Shown here: piece after piece, positions 39,301 through 51,300 of the stretch
Layout of the letters: every line of letters starts with the position of its first letter
Position numbering within the stretch: the stretch's first letter is position 1
NCBI GenBank assembly: GCA_013399895.1
Contig: VXBA01003138.1
Span: forward strand, 116,256 to 180,255
Origin: Serilophus lunatus
Taxonomy: Eukaryota; Chordata; Aves; Passeriformes; Eurylaimidae
Length of the DNA stretch: 64,000 bases
Direction of reading: 5' to 3'
Notes under the pieces: model-generated
The model's input: the letters and a program-made list of their open reading frames with translations, nothing else
Databases searched by the model: none
Told to the model about the DNA's origin: nothing
Position numbers and translations under genes: made by a program

Positions 39301-42300
39301 ATCTTAGAATCCACATGGAAGTCCCTGATGGTTCCAAGCAGGTTTTATGGTGATTGATCCATCAGCCCTGAGCCAGCCCTGACTGGGGCAGGACATGCAG
39401 GTAATCCTGCAGAGCTCTGGTGCAGCTCCCCTGGTGCCCAAATGTCTGTCTGGTCCAGAATGAAGGCTGCAAACTGGAATCATGGAGTTAGAGTGGTTTG
39501 GGTTGGAAGGGACCTTAGAACTCATCCAGTTCCAATCCTCTGCCATGAGCAGGGACACCTCCCACTGTCCCAGGTTGCTTCAACTTGGCCTGGAACACTT
39601 CCAGGGATGGGGCAGCCACAGCTTCTCTGGGCACCCTGTGCCAGGGCCTACCCACCCTCCCAGCCAGCAATTCCTGCCCCAGATCCCATCTCTCCCTGCC
39701 CTCTGGCAGTGGGAAGCCATTCCCTGGGTCCTGTCCCTCCAGCCCTTGTCTAAAGTCTCTCTCCAGCCTGAGATGCAGTTTCTGAATGTATATTTATTTA
39801 CTAACTCCAAATCCCCTTCCCCACAGATTGCTCTGGAGCATACAACGTTGATTTATGAAAGAACATGAATTTCTGTTGAAGTGTTAAACCAACACTTCTA
39901 ACGAGATTAACACACTTTCCCCCCCGCTCTTGGACTTCTCCTTTAACCCTGTGTGTGCAAAGCTCCTTCTTTGCCTCTAGTTCATCTGATTTCCAGTCTC
40001 TATTCTCAAGTAGTTGTGGTCTCCATTCTGGTTTGGGTTTAACTCCCTCCCTTCTCATTGCAGATCGACGCTGAAGCGAGCGGGGCCTCCTCCTCTGCCT
40101 CCCAAGGTAGGAAAGGTGGGAATCAAGGGCTTTAGGCAGCAAACCCCCCTTGGGCAGCCTGGGATGGCCCCTCCTCCTGCATCCTGCCTCTGATGTTCCA
40201 GCTCTGAGATTATTCTGCTGTCAAATGTCTTATTTTCATAGAACAAGAATATCCCAAGTTGGAAGGGATCCACAAGGATCATCCATCCAACCCTCAGCCC
40301 TGCACAGACCCCCCAGCAATCCCCCCCTGTCCCGGAGGATCATCCCACCCCTCCTGGAGCTCTGGCAGCCTTGGTGCTGTGCCCATTCCCTGGGGAGCTT
40401 GGGCAGTGCCCACCCACCCTCTGGGGGCAGAGCCTTTCCCTGGGATCCAGCTAAACTTTCCCTGGCACAGCTCCAGCCCTTCCCTGGGTCCTGTCACTGG
40501 TCACCAGAGAGCTTCTGTGATTCCCAAAATTGCACACACTCTTCATAGGGTGATGTTTTTTTTAATGTAGGACGTCTGACTTGAGTTAAACTTGTCTAAG
40601 TTTATGCCTCACAGGTGCCATTCCCAATTCCTTACATTTCCCAAGTAACCATCCCCTCTGGTTTCTTGCAGCCCAGAATAAACAGTTATCCCGAGGAAAA
40701 CCTCCCGGATGATGAGAGATGCCAGACAATAAAACACTTCCCAGACTCACAGAACAGAGCCCCACCAGCCCACAGGAGGCAGAGTATCCCAGTTTGTGGG
40801 TCTCAGGCTGATTCCAGCCCCGTTGGAATGACCAGCAGCATCAGCAGCCCTGGGCTGCTCACAGCCAGATACAGCGACCTGGGTAAGGGCCTTACCTGTC
40901 CTTAAGGTGACTGGAATCCTGGAGAAGGAATTGCTTCCAGATCCAGCTGTTTTCAGTACACAATTTTTTAATACAAAGCTTTCCTTCTTCCATGTGTGCT
41001 GGTTCTTATTAGAGCCATGACCTGTGGTGGGAATGTTCTTCCTGAAACAAGGACATTCAACCCCATTAATACATGGCCTGCAGGAATGGGAGGAAAACAG
41101 TGAATGTGTGGGGAGGATCATCTGCAAGGACCTTTCTTCTCAGTGGAATTTGGCCCAGGGACTGTTTGGATAATGAAAAGTGTGTAACTTAGCGTGCACA
41201 AGAGCAGCCAGCTGTCCTGGGATGTGGATATGGAAGTGTCAGAGCTCACTTCTCCACTCCTGCCCAGCACAGGGGGGAAGAGATTTTCTATTTCACTGCA
41301 TCAAATGAGCTACAAAACCTCTGTGTGCTTCCTTCCAGGCAATGGGAATGGCATGCTGAAACTCATCGAGGAAAACGTGGAAGGGTCTGGACAAATCCCT
41401 CAGCTCCCAAGGAAAAAGGAGAAAAGAGATTTCCCTGTAGGTATTGTGGCTCTGGGGCTGGCCTTGCTGTCGTGTCAATGAGCTGGTTTTGTGTCAGTGT
41501 GTGGGAGGTGTTTTATGATCCTTCTTTCTTCCCACAGAAACCAGCAATCAATGGTTTGCCTCCGACCCCAAAGGTGCTGGTAAGAAATCCTCTTTGCACT
41601 GGGAGTTACCAGATGCTGCTCTCGTGGCACCTCTGGTGTCACAGGGTTTTCTGCACCTCACAGTCAGTTGTTTTTCCTGTACTGAACCCACAAGATTTGT
41701 TTCCTTTTTTTAAAAAACCCTCCTGTCACTCACTATTCAGTCTGGATGTGGAGGGTTGGAGGCTTCTCTGGCTCCGTGAGTTGTGGTCTCCAGTGGCAGC
41801 TCCTGCTTAGAAAGAGAAATGGGAAAAGCACTAGGGATGAGAGGGGGTTACTGCTTCAATTTCTGCTTGTTTTCCCTTCCTCTGCCATTTATTTAAACAC
41901 TCAATGCTCATATGTACAATTACAGAACAATTGAGGTTGGAAATGCCCTCTAAGATTATCAAATCCAAGGTTTCCCCCAGCACTGCCAAGGCCATCACTG
42001 ACCCATGACCCCAAGTGCCACATCCACACTTTTAAATTCCTCCAGGATATATTGTTCTTACCCAGTAGATACTTACAGTTGTTGGTATAATTTGGATCCC
42101 TTTTTTGCATTTCTAAATTTATGTGAAGTCTACAAAAAGCTTTGGAAGGGTGTAGCTTTTGGGGAAGGTACAAATATTGTGCATCCAAGCATTTTAGAGG
42201 AAGTGTGTGTCTGAGAAGGAAGATCAGTGGTGCCTGCAGGTGTGTGTGAGTGGCCAGGTGCCAGAAAATGAACACTTGATACTCTGAATTCATCTCAGGT

Positions 42301-45300
42301 TTCAGTTTTGGTGTCTTCCAGATGGGAGCATGTTTTTCCAAGGTCTTTGATGGTTGTCCTTTGAAGATCAATTGTGCAACATCATGGATACATCCAGATA
42401 CTAAAGGTAAAAGGGTTTTAGGTTTGTATTTGAAAGGTGCCAGGGTGATGGTGAGCTTTGGGAATGATGCATTTCTCTTTAATTGTTCAGATCAGTACAT
42501 CATCTTTGGCACAGAGGAAGGGATCTATACCTTGAATTTGAATGAGCTCCATGAGGCAACAATGGAACAGGTGAGTTTTGGTGGATTGAACTCATGGAAT
42601 AGATTTGGGGATATTATGAAGCAATCAAGTTTGGCATTGGAAGGAGAAGGTGGGGTACCAGGCTCTGGGGCTTAACTGATTCACATCAAAGCCAGCAAGG
42701 GAAGTCTGAAAATTAATAGTTCCCCACCTCCTGAATTTTTTGTTGCTGTGAAATCTTCATTCTCATTGGAAAACTGATTCCCTGCCCTTTCTCCCTCCAT
42801 CCCATCCCCACTAGATGGCATATTGCAGCTCCTCTGGATGCTACCAAAGCCCTTAACCATTTAATGTAGCTGCTGTTGTGATCCCCACCAAACTGTTCCT
42901 GGGCTCCCTAACCCTTTCCAAAGCCACTTCATCTCATCATGGTGTTATAGTTCCATTTTTAGGGTCAGGAATAGCAGGATGTGCTTGGAATCTCTTTCCT
43001 TGTATAGTTCCCTAAGTTATTTCATCTAACAGTCTCCTCTGGACTCTTCCACATGCTTTTTTATGTCCCATTGAAGGATTGGCTGTGCCAGTGGTGGGTA
43101 AAGAAAATATTCATTGCACTTCAAAATGAAAGTTTCTTTTTCCATCAGAGCATTCCCAGCTGGCAAAACTCAGGAGTGGCCCACCTCAAACCCCGGGGCT
43201 TCTGCCATACCACTTGTTTCCACATTTCCTTTTACTCATTTCATTATTTTTCCCCTGCAAATGCACATTTTGAACTGTTTATCCAACTTCTAATTGTCAA
43301 ACAACCTTCCAAGTGCTTGGCTGTGTCTCCAAGGTTAATACCTCTCAATTCCAGAAGTATATTTTTATTTTATTTCTAGTATTTCAGTGAAAATACTTCA
43401 CAGACCCAGGCCTGTTCTGTTAAATAGAAAATTGCTGAGAGTGACTCTGGGTTTATGTCCAGCCAGTTGTACCTTTTCTTTCTGCAATTTCTTCTACCAC
43501 TTATTTTCTGACTTTACATGTGGAAATGGCACAAAGTGGTATAGAATCATATCACAGAATTCCAGAATGGTTTGGGTTGGGAGGGACCTTAAAGTCCATC
43601 CAGTTCCACCCCCTGCCCTGGGCAGGGACCCCTCCCCCTGTGCCAGGGATCCCACCCTGCCCTTGGACACTGCCAGGGATCCAGGGGCAGCCACAGCTTC
43701 TCTGGGAAATCCATCCCAGGGCCTCCCCACCCTCCCAGCCAGCAATTCCTGCCCCAGATCCCATCTCTCCTGCCCTCTGGCAGTGGGAAGCCATTCCCTG
43801 GGGCCTGTCCCTCCAGCCCTTGGCCCCAGTCCCTCTCCAGCTCTCCTGGAGCCCCTTTAGGGTCTGCAAGGGGCTTTTTTCTATAGTTTCCTTTCAAAAC
43901 AGCTTAATCCTTTAAACTCTTTTTTTCTTATTGGAAATTTATACAACAAAATCCCTGTCCTTCCCCTGTCATCCCTTCCTGGGTGAGACTCCTGAATGCC
44001 ATCATTTGCCATCAGTTTTATCACAATTCCCTTCATGTTTTCAAGAGGACCTGCTTAAATTAAAAGTCTCCTCAAATCCAGAGCACCTTCCCCATGAGCA
44101 ACTTCTTCCCTCTGGAACAAAATTCAGTCCCACTGTTCCATGACTTGTTTGTGCACAGAGCAACCTCTCAACACTGAGAGCCAGGCAGGTACATCCCACA
44201 AAACACAGAGGGCTAAGTAAGGTCCAAAACAGTGAATTGAAGGGGAAGCTGGGACTTCTCCAGTGTGGATCCCTGCAGGAATGGTGGTGGAAGTAGAGCA
44301 GGCAGAGGAAATCTCAGTTGGAAATTCCTGTGTGTTTCTATTAATGGAAATATTTTCTTTTTGCAGTTATTTCCCCGAAAATGCACCTGGCTGTATGTGA
44401 TCAACAACACCTTGATGTCCTTGTCAGGTATGTATAAACAGAGGGACATTATTAAAATTATAAATACAGAGGAACATTTAAAGTTATGACTCAAAACAAT
44501 GTTGTTTGATCAGCCTGGAGAAGGGAAGGATCCAGGGAGACCTTGGAGCCCCTTGCAGAGCCTAAAGGGGCTCCAGGAGAGCTGGAGAGGGACTGGGGAC
44601 AAGGGCCTGAAGGGACAGGCCCCAGGGAATGGCTTCCCACTGCCAGAGGGCAGGAGAGATGGGATCTGGGGCAGGAATTGTTGGCTGGGAGGGTGGGGAG
44701 GCCCTGGGATGGATTTCCCAGAGAAGCTGTGGTTGCCCCTGGATCCCTGGGAGTGTCCAAGGGCAGGCTGGAGCCACCTGGGACAGTGGGAGGTGTCCCT
44801 GCCCAGGGCAGGGGGTTGGAACTGGATGGGCTTTAAGGTCCTTTCCAACCCAAACCAACTTGTAATCCATGATTCTAAAAAATCCTGTGTCAATTTGAAG
44901 GAAAATGAAGTGATTGTGAAGTACTGCTGATCCAGCAATATTGCTGCTTGGAAATACTGATTCTTTGACAATCAGTTTTCCTGGAATAGGACATTCCAGA
45001 TAGGATTTGAGCTCTGAGTTCAATGCCCTTCCTTCTTTATATTCATTATTGTTATTATTGTCTTGTTTTATTTCCTCCTGCCTGGATGTGCCTCCCTAAC
45101 ACACGTGCCCTGTGTTTCCAGAAGGTAATTTTCCATCCCTACATTTCCCTCAGTGGTGCAGTTCTCCTCAGGAGCAGTGGCTGTGATGTCAGCTGTGCTT
45201 TTCTCTCTTGCAGGGAAAACATTCCAGCTCTACTCTCATAATTTAATAGCTTTGTTTGAACAAGCCAAAAAAACAGGATTAGCTGCTCACATTCAAACCC

Positions 45301-48300
45301 ACAGATTTCCTGACAAAATACTACCAAGGTACAAATCTTTCACTTATAGACAGTTTTTAATAAGTGAAAATAACCAAAAATGCTGTTGGTGCTGTTGAGT
45401 TGGTACATGAGTGGCCTTGATATCTCTCATTGATGCAATTTTTGTTGATTATTATTCCAGGAAATTTGCCTTAACAACCAAGATCCCAGACACAAAAGGA
45501 TGCCACAAATGCTGCATAGGTGAGCAGATGTTCAGCTTTGCCATTTATTTTCTTGGCCTTTGTCCCTGGCCATGGCATGTCTGAAACTCTTTTTTTTTTT
45601 AATAAACTTAGAATTTGTTAGAAAAAAGGCTGAGAGAGCTGGGATTGTTCAGCCTGGAGAAGAGAAGGATCCAGAGAGACTTTGGAGCCCCTTCCAGGGC
45701 CTAAAGGGACTCCAGGAGAGCTGGAGAGGGACTGGGAACAAGGGATGGAGGGACAGGACACAAGGAATGGCTTTCCAGTGCCAGAGGGCAGGAGAGATGG
45801 GACCTTGGGCAGGAATTCCTGGGGATGGATTTCCCAGAGAAGCTGTGGCTGTCCCTGGATCCCTGGAAGTGTCCAAGGGCAGGTCATTTGTACAATTACA
45901 GAATAATTCAGTGTGGAAAAGGCTCTTGAGATCACCCAAGTCCAACTGTGACCCCAGCACTGCCAAGGCCACCTCTAACCCATGTCCCCAAGTGCCACAT
46001 CTGCAAGTTGCGCTTTTACACCCTTAGAAAGGAACATAAAAGTGTTTTGTTGCACTCTTGGAGAGCCTGTTTAGCTCATAGAAAATGTCCACAACCTCAT
46101 ATTTACAGTTCCTGAAGTCACATTGGTCTTACATTCAGCTGATCTTAAAAAAAACACCCCCAGACCCAGCACGAGCTGTCAGAGCTGCCCAGGATTCTGG
46201 AGCTTCCCTCCTTCTCTGCCTGAGAATTGTTTTATTTCAATCCCAACCTGACCTGGATCCCAGAGCCCCAGGCAGAGGAGTTACAGCTTTTCTGCCCACT
46301 CAGCTGTGGCCTCTGAACTGGGACTCCAAGGCTGCTGTTGGTTTTTAATTAGAACTGTAATTGAATTTAGCTGGAGTGTAGCACAATATTAATCCCTGTG
46401 GATATTGGAATGGCAACTAGTGGGCAACTGATGGAATGAGATGATCTTTGAGGACTCTTCCAACCCTAATCATTCTGTGGCTTGATTTTATAATGCTATT
46501 TCTTATTTGATGTAGATTTTAAACTATGCATTGAACTTCCAGGACTTTGGAATTACTGTTTTCAGGCTTTTCTTGTTTGTTTTATCTTCTATAGTACGAA
46601 ATCCATACACAGGCCATAAGTACCTGTGTGGTGCATTGCAGTCTGGAATTGTTCTACTCCAGTGGTATGAGCCAATGCAGAAATTCATGTTAATAAAGGT
46701 AAGGAATTACTTTTAGTTCAGTTTAACAGTTATAGAGTTGTTGAAATAGCCTTTCCAGAGTTTGTCATGGAAAGTACATCTCGGTCTGGTGCCATTTGTG
46801 GGTTCTGAGCACTTGAAAAATGTGGCTTGACATATTTTGACTCAAAAAATCTTGTGACTGAAACCATTTAAGTCATTTAAAAGCTGGACCAAGCCCAGCA
46901 CTTGCAATAACAGCCCATCATCTGCCCAGCCTGATGTTCATGCTGCCTTCAAAAGCACTCTGAGCAGCAGTGAAAACTTCCCTGTATTTATATTTTGTGT
47001 TATTGTAGACTTACTTCAAGGTAAAACCAAACTCACAACCCCCTGGTCATGGATTCTTTTCCCCAGCACTTTGATTTCCCCCTGCCAAGCCCTCTGAATG
47101 TGTTTGAGATGCTGGTGATCCCAGAGCAGGAGTATCCCATGGTGTGTGTGGCCATCAGCAAGGGCTCGGAGCCAAACCAGGTCGTGCAGTTTGAGACAAT
47201 CAACCTGAACTCGGCGTCCTCGTGGTTTACAGAGATTGGGGCAGGTGAGAGTCCTGGGCCCTCCTGCAGCCTGGGAATGCTGGGTGTCCATCCCTTCCTC
47301 AGGAGTCATTTGGAAACCTGTCAGGCTTGGCAGCTTCTCTGCCTAAAGCATATCCCAGATTCTTGGAACCTGAAAGGAACCTGCAGGAAAGGTGGAGAGG
47401 GGCTTGGGACAAGGGATGGAGGGACAGGACACAGGGAGGGCAGGGAGAGTGGGATCTTGGGAAGAACAGAACTCCCCATCCCTGGAAGTGTCCAAGGCCA
47501 GGTTGGGATCCCTGGGATAGTGGGAGGTGTCCCTGCCCAGGGCAGGGGGTGATCTTTGGATGATCTTTGTGGTCCCTTCCATTCCCAACCATTCCATGGT
47601 TCTCTGTGTTCTTGTGCTGACCCACCCACCTCAGGATAAACTGTCCTGGTTAAAAAACTTGCTCTTTAGACACACCTTTTATCTTCTAAATTTCCATGAA
47701 CACTAATCAAACCCTGCTGATCTGGGTTCTCACTTTTGGTTCCATACTTTTTCCTGGGATTCATTTTGCTCCCCTTTCCCCTCCTTTCTTGTGTAAAGAC
47801 TCCCATAAAGGGATTCTTGTCCATCCTCCAGCCCCTGGGGGAGGTTTTTAATAAGCAAAGATTTGGGTTTTCTTCAAAGCCTGGTTGATATTTTGCAGCT
47901 GCTTTTCTTAGACTTTTTTTTGTATTTAAAGCTGCACGAACAACTTTATTAATAAAAAATAGGAAAAAAATCTATTGAACTCTAATAAATCAAGTTTAAT
48001 ATCAGCACAATAATCTTTCCAGATGTGAATTTATGGGAAAAGAGCTTTTTTTTTTATGAGTGAAGATTCCCTTGATGGTTCCTTTTGTTCATTATAGTGC
48101 CTGTTCATGAAGGAAGCTGTGCCGAATTGTAGCATAAAATATAATTTATCCAATAAAAAGTAGTGGTTTTATATCAAATACCTTCTTTGAACAGAGAAAT
48201 CTGTCCTTCTCCTAGAACATTCTGGGATCTTACAGCCTTCAAATGATCCAGAGGAACAAACAGCACAGTGAGAGGGCTGTAGCTTTGGTGAGAGGAGGCT

Positions 48301-51300
48301 GAGCCCAGTGTTTTATGTGTATAAAATAATCTGGTTTGTTTTTCCCCAGGCAATCAGCAGTTGGATGCCATTCACGTGACACAGCTGGAAAGAGACACTG
48401 TCCTGGTCTGCCTGGACAGTGAGTAACACAACTCTCTTGGAAAACTTAGTGCACCTCATGCAAAACTTGTTTTGCCACAGTTGTGGATTTGAACTCTACC
48501 ACGAGTTCAGTTTTTCTCCCTTCACTATGAATTTCTGTCGAAATATTCTCAAAAAGATAGAGTTTGGATAAGTGGGATTTCATTTTGCCTCTTCTGGTTC
48601 CCCTTTCCCTCCTCATGATTCTGTCAGTAGAGTCTAAAAACATGTCAAGTGCTACAAAATTTTCTATATTTAATTTGAGAGAAAGATGCCCTTCGGTTCA
48701 TTTTAGGCAAATACTGGAGATGTTCAGATTTCTTTGTGCCTGAAAGATTAAATTAGTATCTCATGCTTAAATCTTTCTCAGCAGTGGGTTTTAATGCTTC
48801 ATTTTCTGTTTCTCTTGAGAATTTGTGAAAATAGTGAATTTACAAGGGAAATTGAAGTCAAGCAAGAAATTGGCTTCTGAGCTGAGCTTTGATTTCTGCA
48901 TCGAGTCAGTGGGTGAGTGATTTGCTTCTCTCTTGTCTCTCAGGGGTTTAAGCACTCAGAGGAGTGAGTGTTGAAAGACTGACTGGTTTCTGGTCATTTC
49001 TATAGCACTGAGAAAAAAAATTGGGGAGGGAAAAGTCTTTTAGTAAATACAAAAATTAGTGTTAGTCTCCTAAAAACTGAGATTTTATTTAAAGTGAGCA
49101 CATTCATTTTTTAATGGGATAATAGTACTTCAATCTAATTCTTAGAAGACAAGCTGCTGTCTTTAAACCACTAGAAGACAGGAGCCTTTGCTACAAAAAC
49201 TTGAATTGTGGTTGTCAAACAAGTATTTGTGCTGTAATAAACTCTTGGAATCATAGAATTAAATCACTCAGAGCTGGGAGCTCTGTGCTCTCTCTGTCCC
49301 TGAATGGAAAACTCCTCTCATTTTTCATACATCTATTTTAAAGTAAATATAATAACCCAAACACTGTGGAATTGGCAGCATGTTTATACCTTCCTGGGGC
49401 TTTCTCCAGAATCATTGGGAATACAAAGATCCTGGGAATAGAGTGTGATCTGTGTTGCTCCTTTGCAGTGTGCCTTCAGGACAGCGTGCTGGCCTTCTGG
49501 AAACATGGAATGCAGGGCAAGAGCTTTAAGTCAGATGAAGTAAGTGATCTCCCAAGCTCTCCTGGAAGGTTTCATTTATTCCACTTGATCCTTTGGCTCC
49601 TCCTGCTGCTGATCATGCTTGTGCTTCATGATCAATTTATCAGTTTCAGTCCTGTAGTTTGCACTAAAATGCACTTGAATGTCATTTTCCTTCCAATTCA
49701 GACCAATAAATTTCATTTTGCCCCTGAAACTGAACTAAAAATCTCCATTTTCCCACAGGTGACCCAAGAGATATCTGATGAAACCAGGGTTTTCCGCTTG
49801 CTGGGGTCAGACAGGTAAATCACCCTGAGGAAACAGAAACCTTCTGTTTTATTTAAACCAGCTTTTCTAGATTCCAGCTGGAACTGGCTTCCAGCCCACC
49901 ACAGCTCTGTGTGGAGGCAGCAGGTGACAGGGAGAGATGAGAGATGCCCTTGGCTGGCAGGGCACTTCTGGAAAAGCCTTCTCCTGGCTTGGATTTTCCT
50001 GGTGAACTGTGAATTGTCTTGGCAGCTAAAAATAGTCTCTGCTGATCTGGGAAAAGCAGAGCAAACTGAAACACTCACAGGTTTTAGTCACTATGGGCTG
50101 AATTCACTCATTGTCCATAACATTGGGCTGGTTCCTTTCAGCTGCAGAGGTGGGAAGGGGTGAAGCTGCCTCCAGGTTTGGAGCCTCTTGGAAGCTGCTC
50201 CATGTGCTGGACACGTGCACTTGGGGGTTCTCAGACAGCCAGAGTGGTAAATGTAGGAGGAGACAGGAGTGAATCCAGAAATCAGTTCCAATCACAGAAT
50301 CATGGAATGGTTTGGGTTGGAAGGACCTTAAAGCCCATCCAGTCCCACCCCCTGCCATGGGCTGGGACACTCCACTGTCCCAGGTTGCTCCAAGCCCTGT
50401 CCAACCTGCCCTGAATCCTTGATCTGCTGCTCCCTCATCTGGCCTTGGAACTGCCAAACCCTTTGGTTTGTGTTTTCCATCTCCATTCAGGTGGAGCAGG
50501 AGTGTTTCCTGCCATTCCAGCAATGAGATGTGGTACCATCTCATTTTGCCTTGGATCACTCCAGAACTGCTCAGGTGAAGATCAGGGACAGAGAGAGTTA
50601 AAAGAGAGAGTTAAAAGTTATTTGAAAAGTCTTTGAGAAAAAGAAGATAAGTTTAATCCTAAAAACAACAGGATATTTTCCTGGGAACTGGTGAAGAGAA
50701 ACGCAGGCATTTGAGAGGGAGAGGGGAAGGCAAAGGGCCAACAGCTGATGGTCAAGGTCCAGCATGGGATGGGAGAGTGGTCAGTGGACCAAGATAGAGA
50801 GAGCAGCCCACAGGAACATGATCTAGCAGGACAAAGGCAGAGATGGGGCTGAGTGATCCCTGTGAACCCAGAGCTGATAAATATTTAGGAGGGAGGAGAA
50901 TTGTTTAGGTTAGTGGTTGATGGTAATCACAGGATGTGGGAGGGATAAACACACTCCTGTTGCAGATGAATGAAATCATGGAATGGTTTGGGTTGGGAGG
51001 GACCTTAAAGAACATCCAGTTCCAAGCCCCTGCCATGGGCAGGGACACCTTCCACTACATAAAACATTTTTGGGGTTTTATCAGAAGCGACTCTGGAAAA
51101 CAAGGGAACTCCTTGAAAGAATAAAACACCCAAGATACTTGGGAGAACCTCCAATCTGTAGAAAAACCTGTGAGTTTCCTCCTTGGTAGTTCCAGCAAGT
51201 GCTTTTTTCTGTGCCACTGACCAGGAGGGCCCTGTTTGTGTTTGGTTGCAGAGTGGTTGTGTTGGAGAGCAGACCCACGGAAAACCCCACGGCTCACAGC

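Larger units (their letters stand above)
36539..40063 (+). other. MAP4K5: MAP4K5 intron 15 (3.5 kb)
   Basis: No exon is supported. It contains two minus-strand CR1 copies (38216, 39477) and an AT microsatellite (38706). The remainder, including 36539-38215, is unassigned. Confidence 0.6.

Noticed and set aside
43387..43860. 157-codon plus-strand frame in intron 21
   Set aside because: Its second half is antisense CR1, with the same peptide as frames at 18303, 24016 and 27219.
47049..47552. 167-codon frame containing exon 26
   Set aside because: Only 47067-47244 is exon. The rest is intron and CR1 read-through past a good GTGAGA donor.
49250..49310. Possible short CR1 tail (ggaatcatagaattaaatca)
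   Set aside because: Only the octamer-like start matches; the ggttggaagggacc block is absent.
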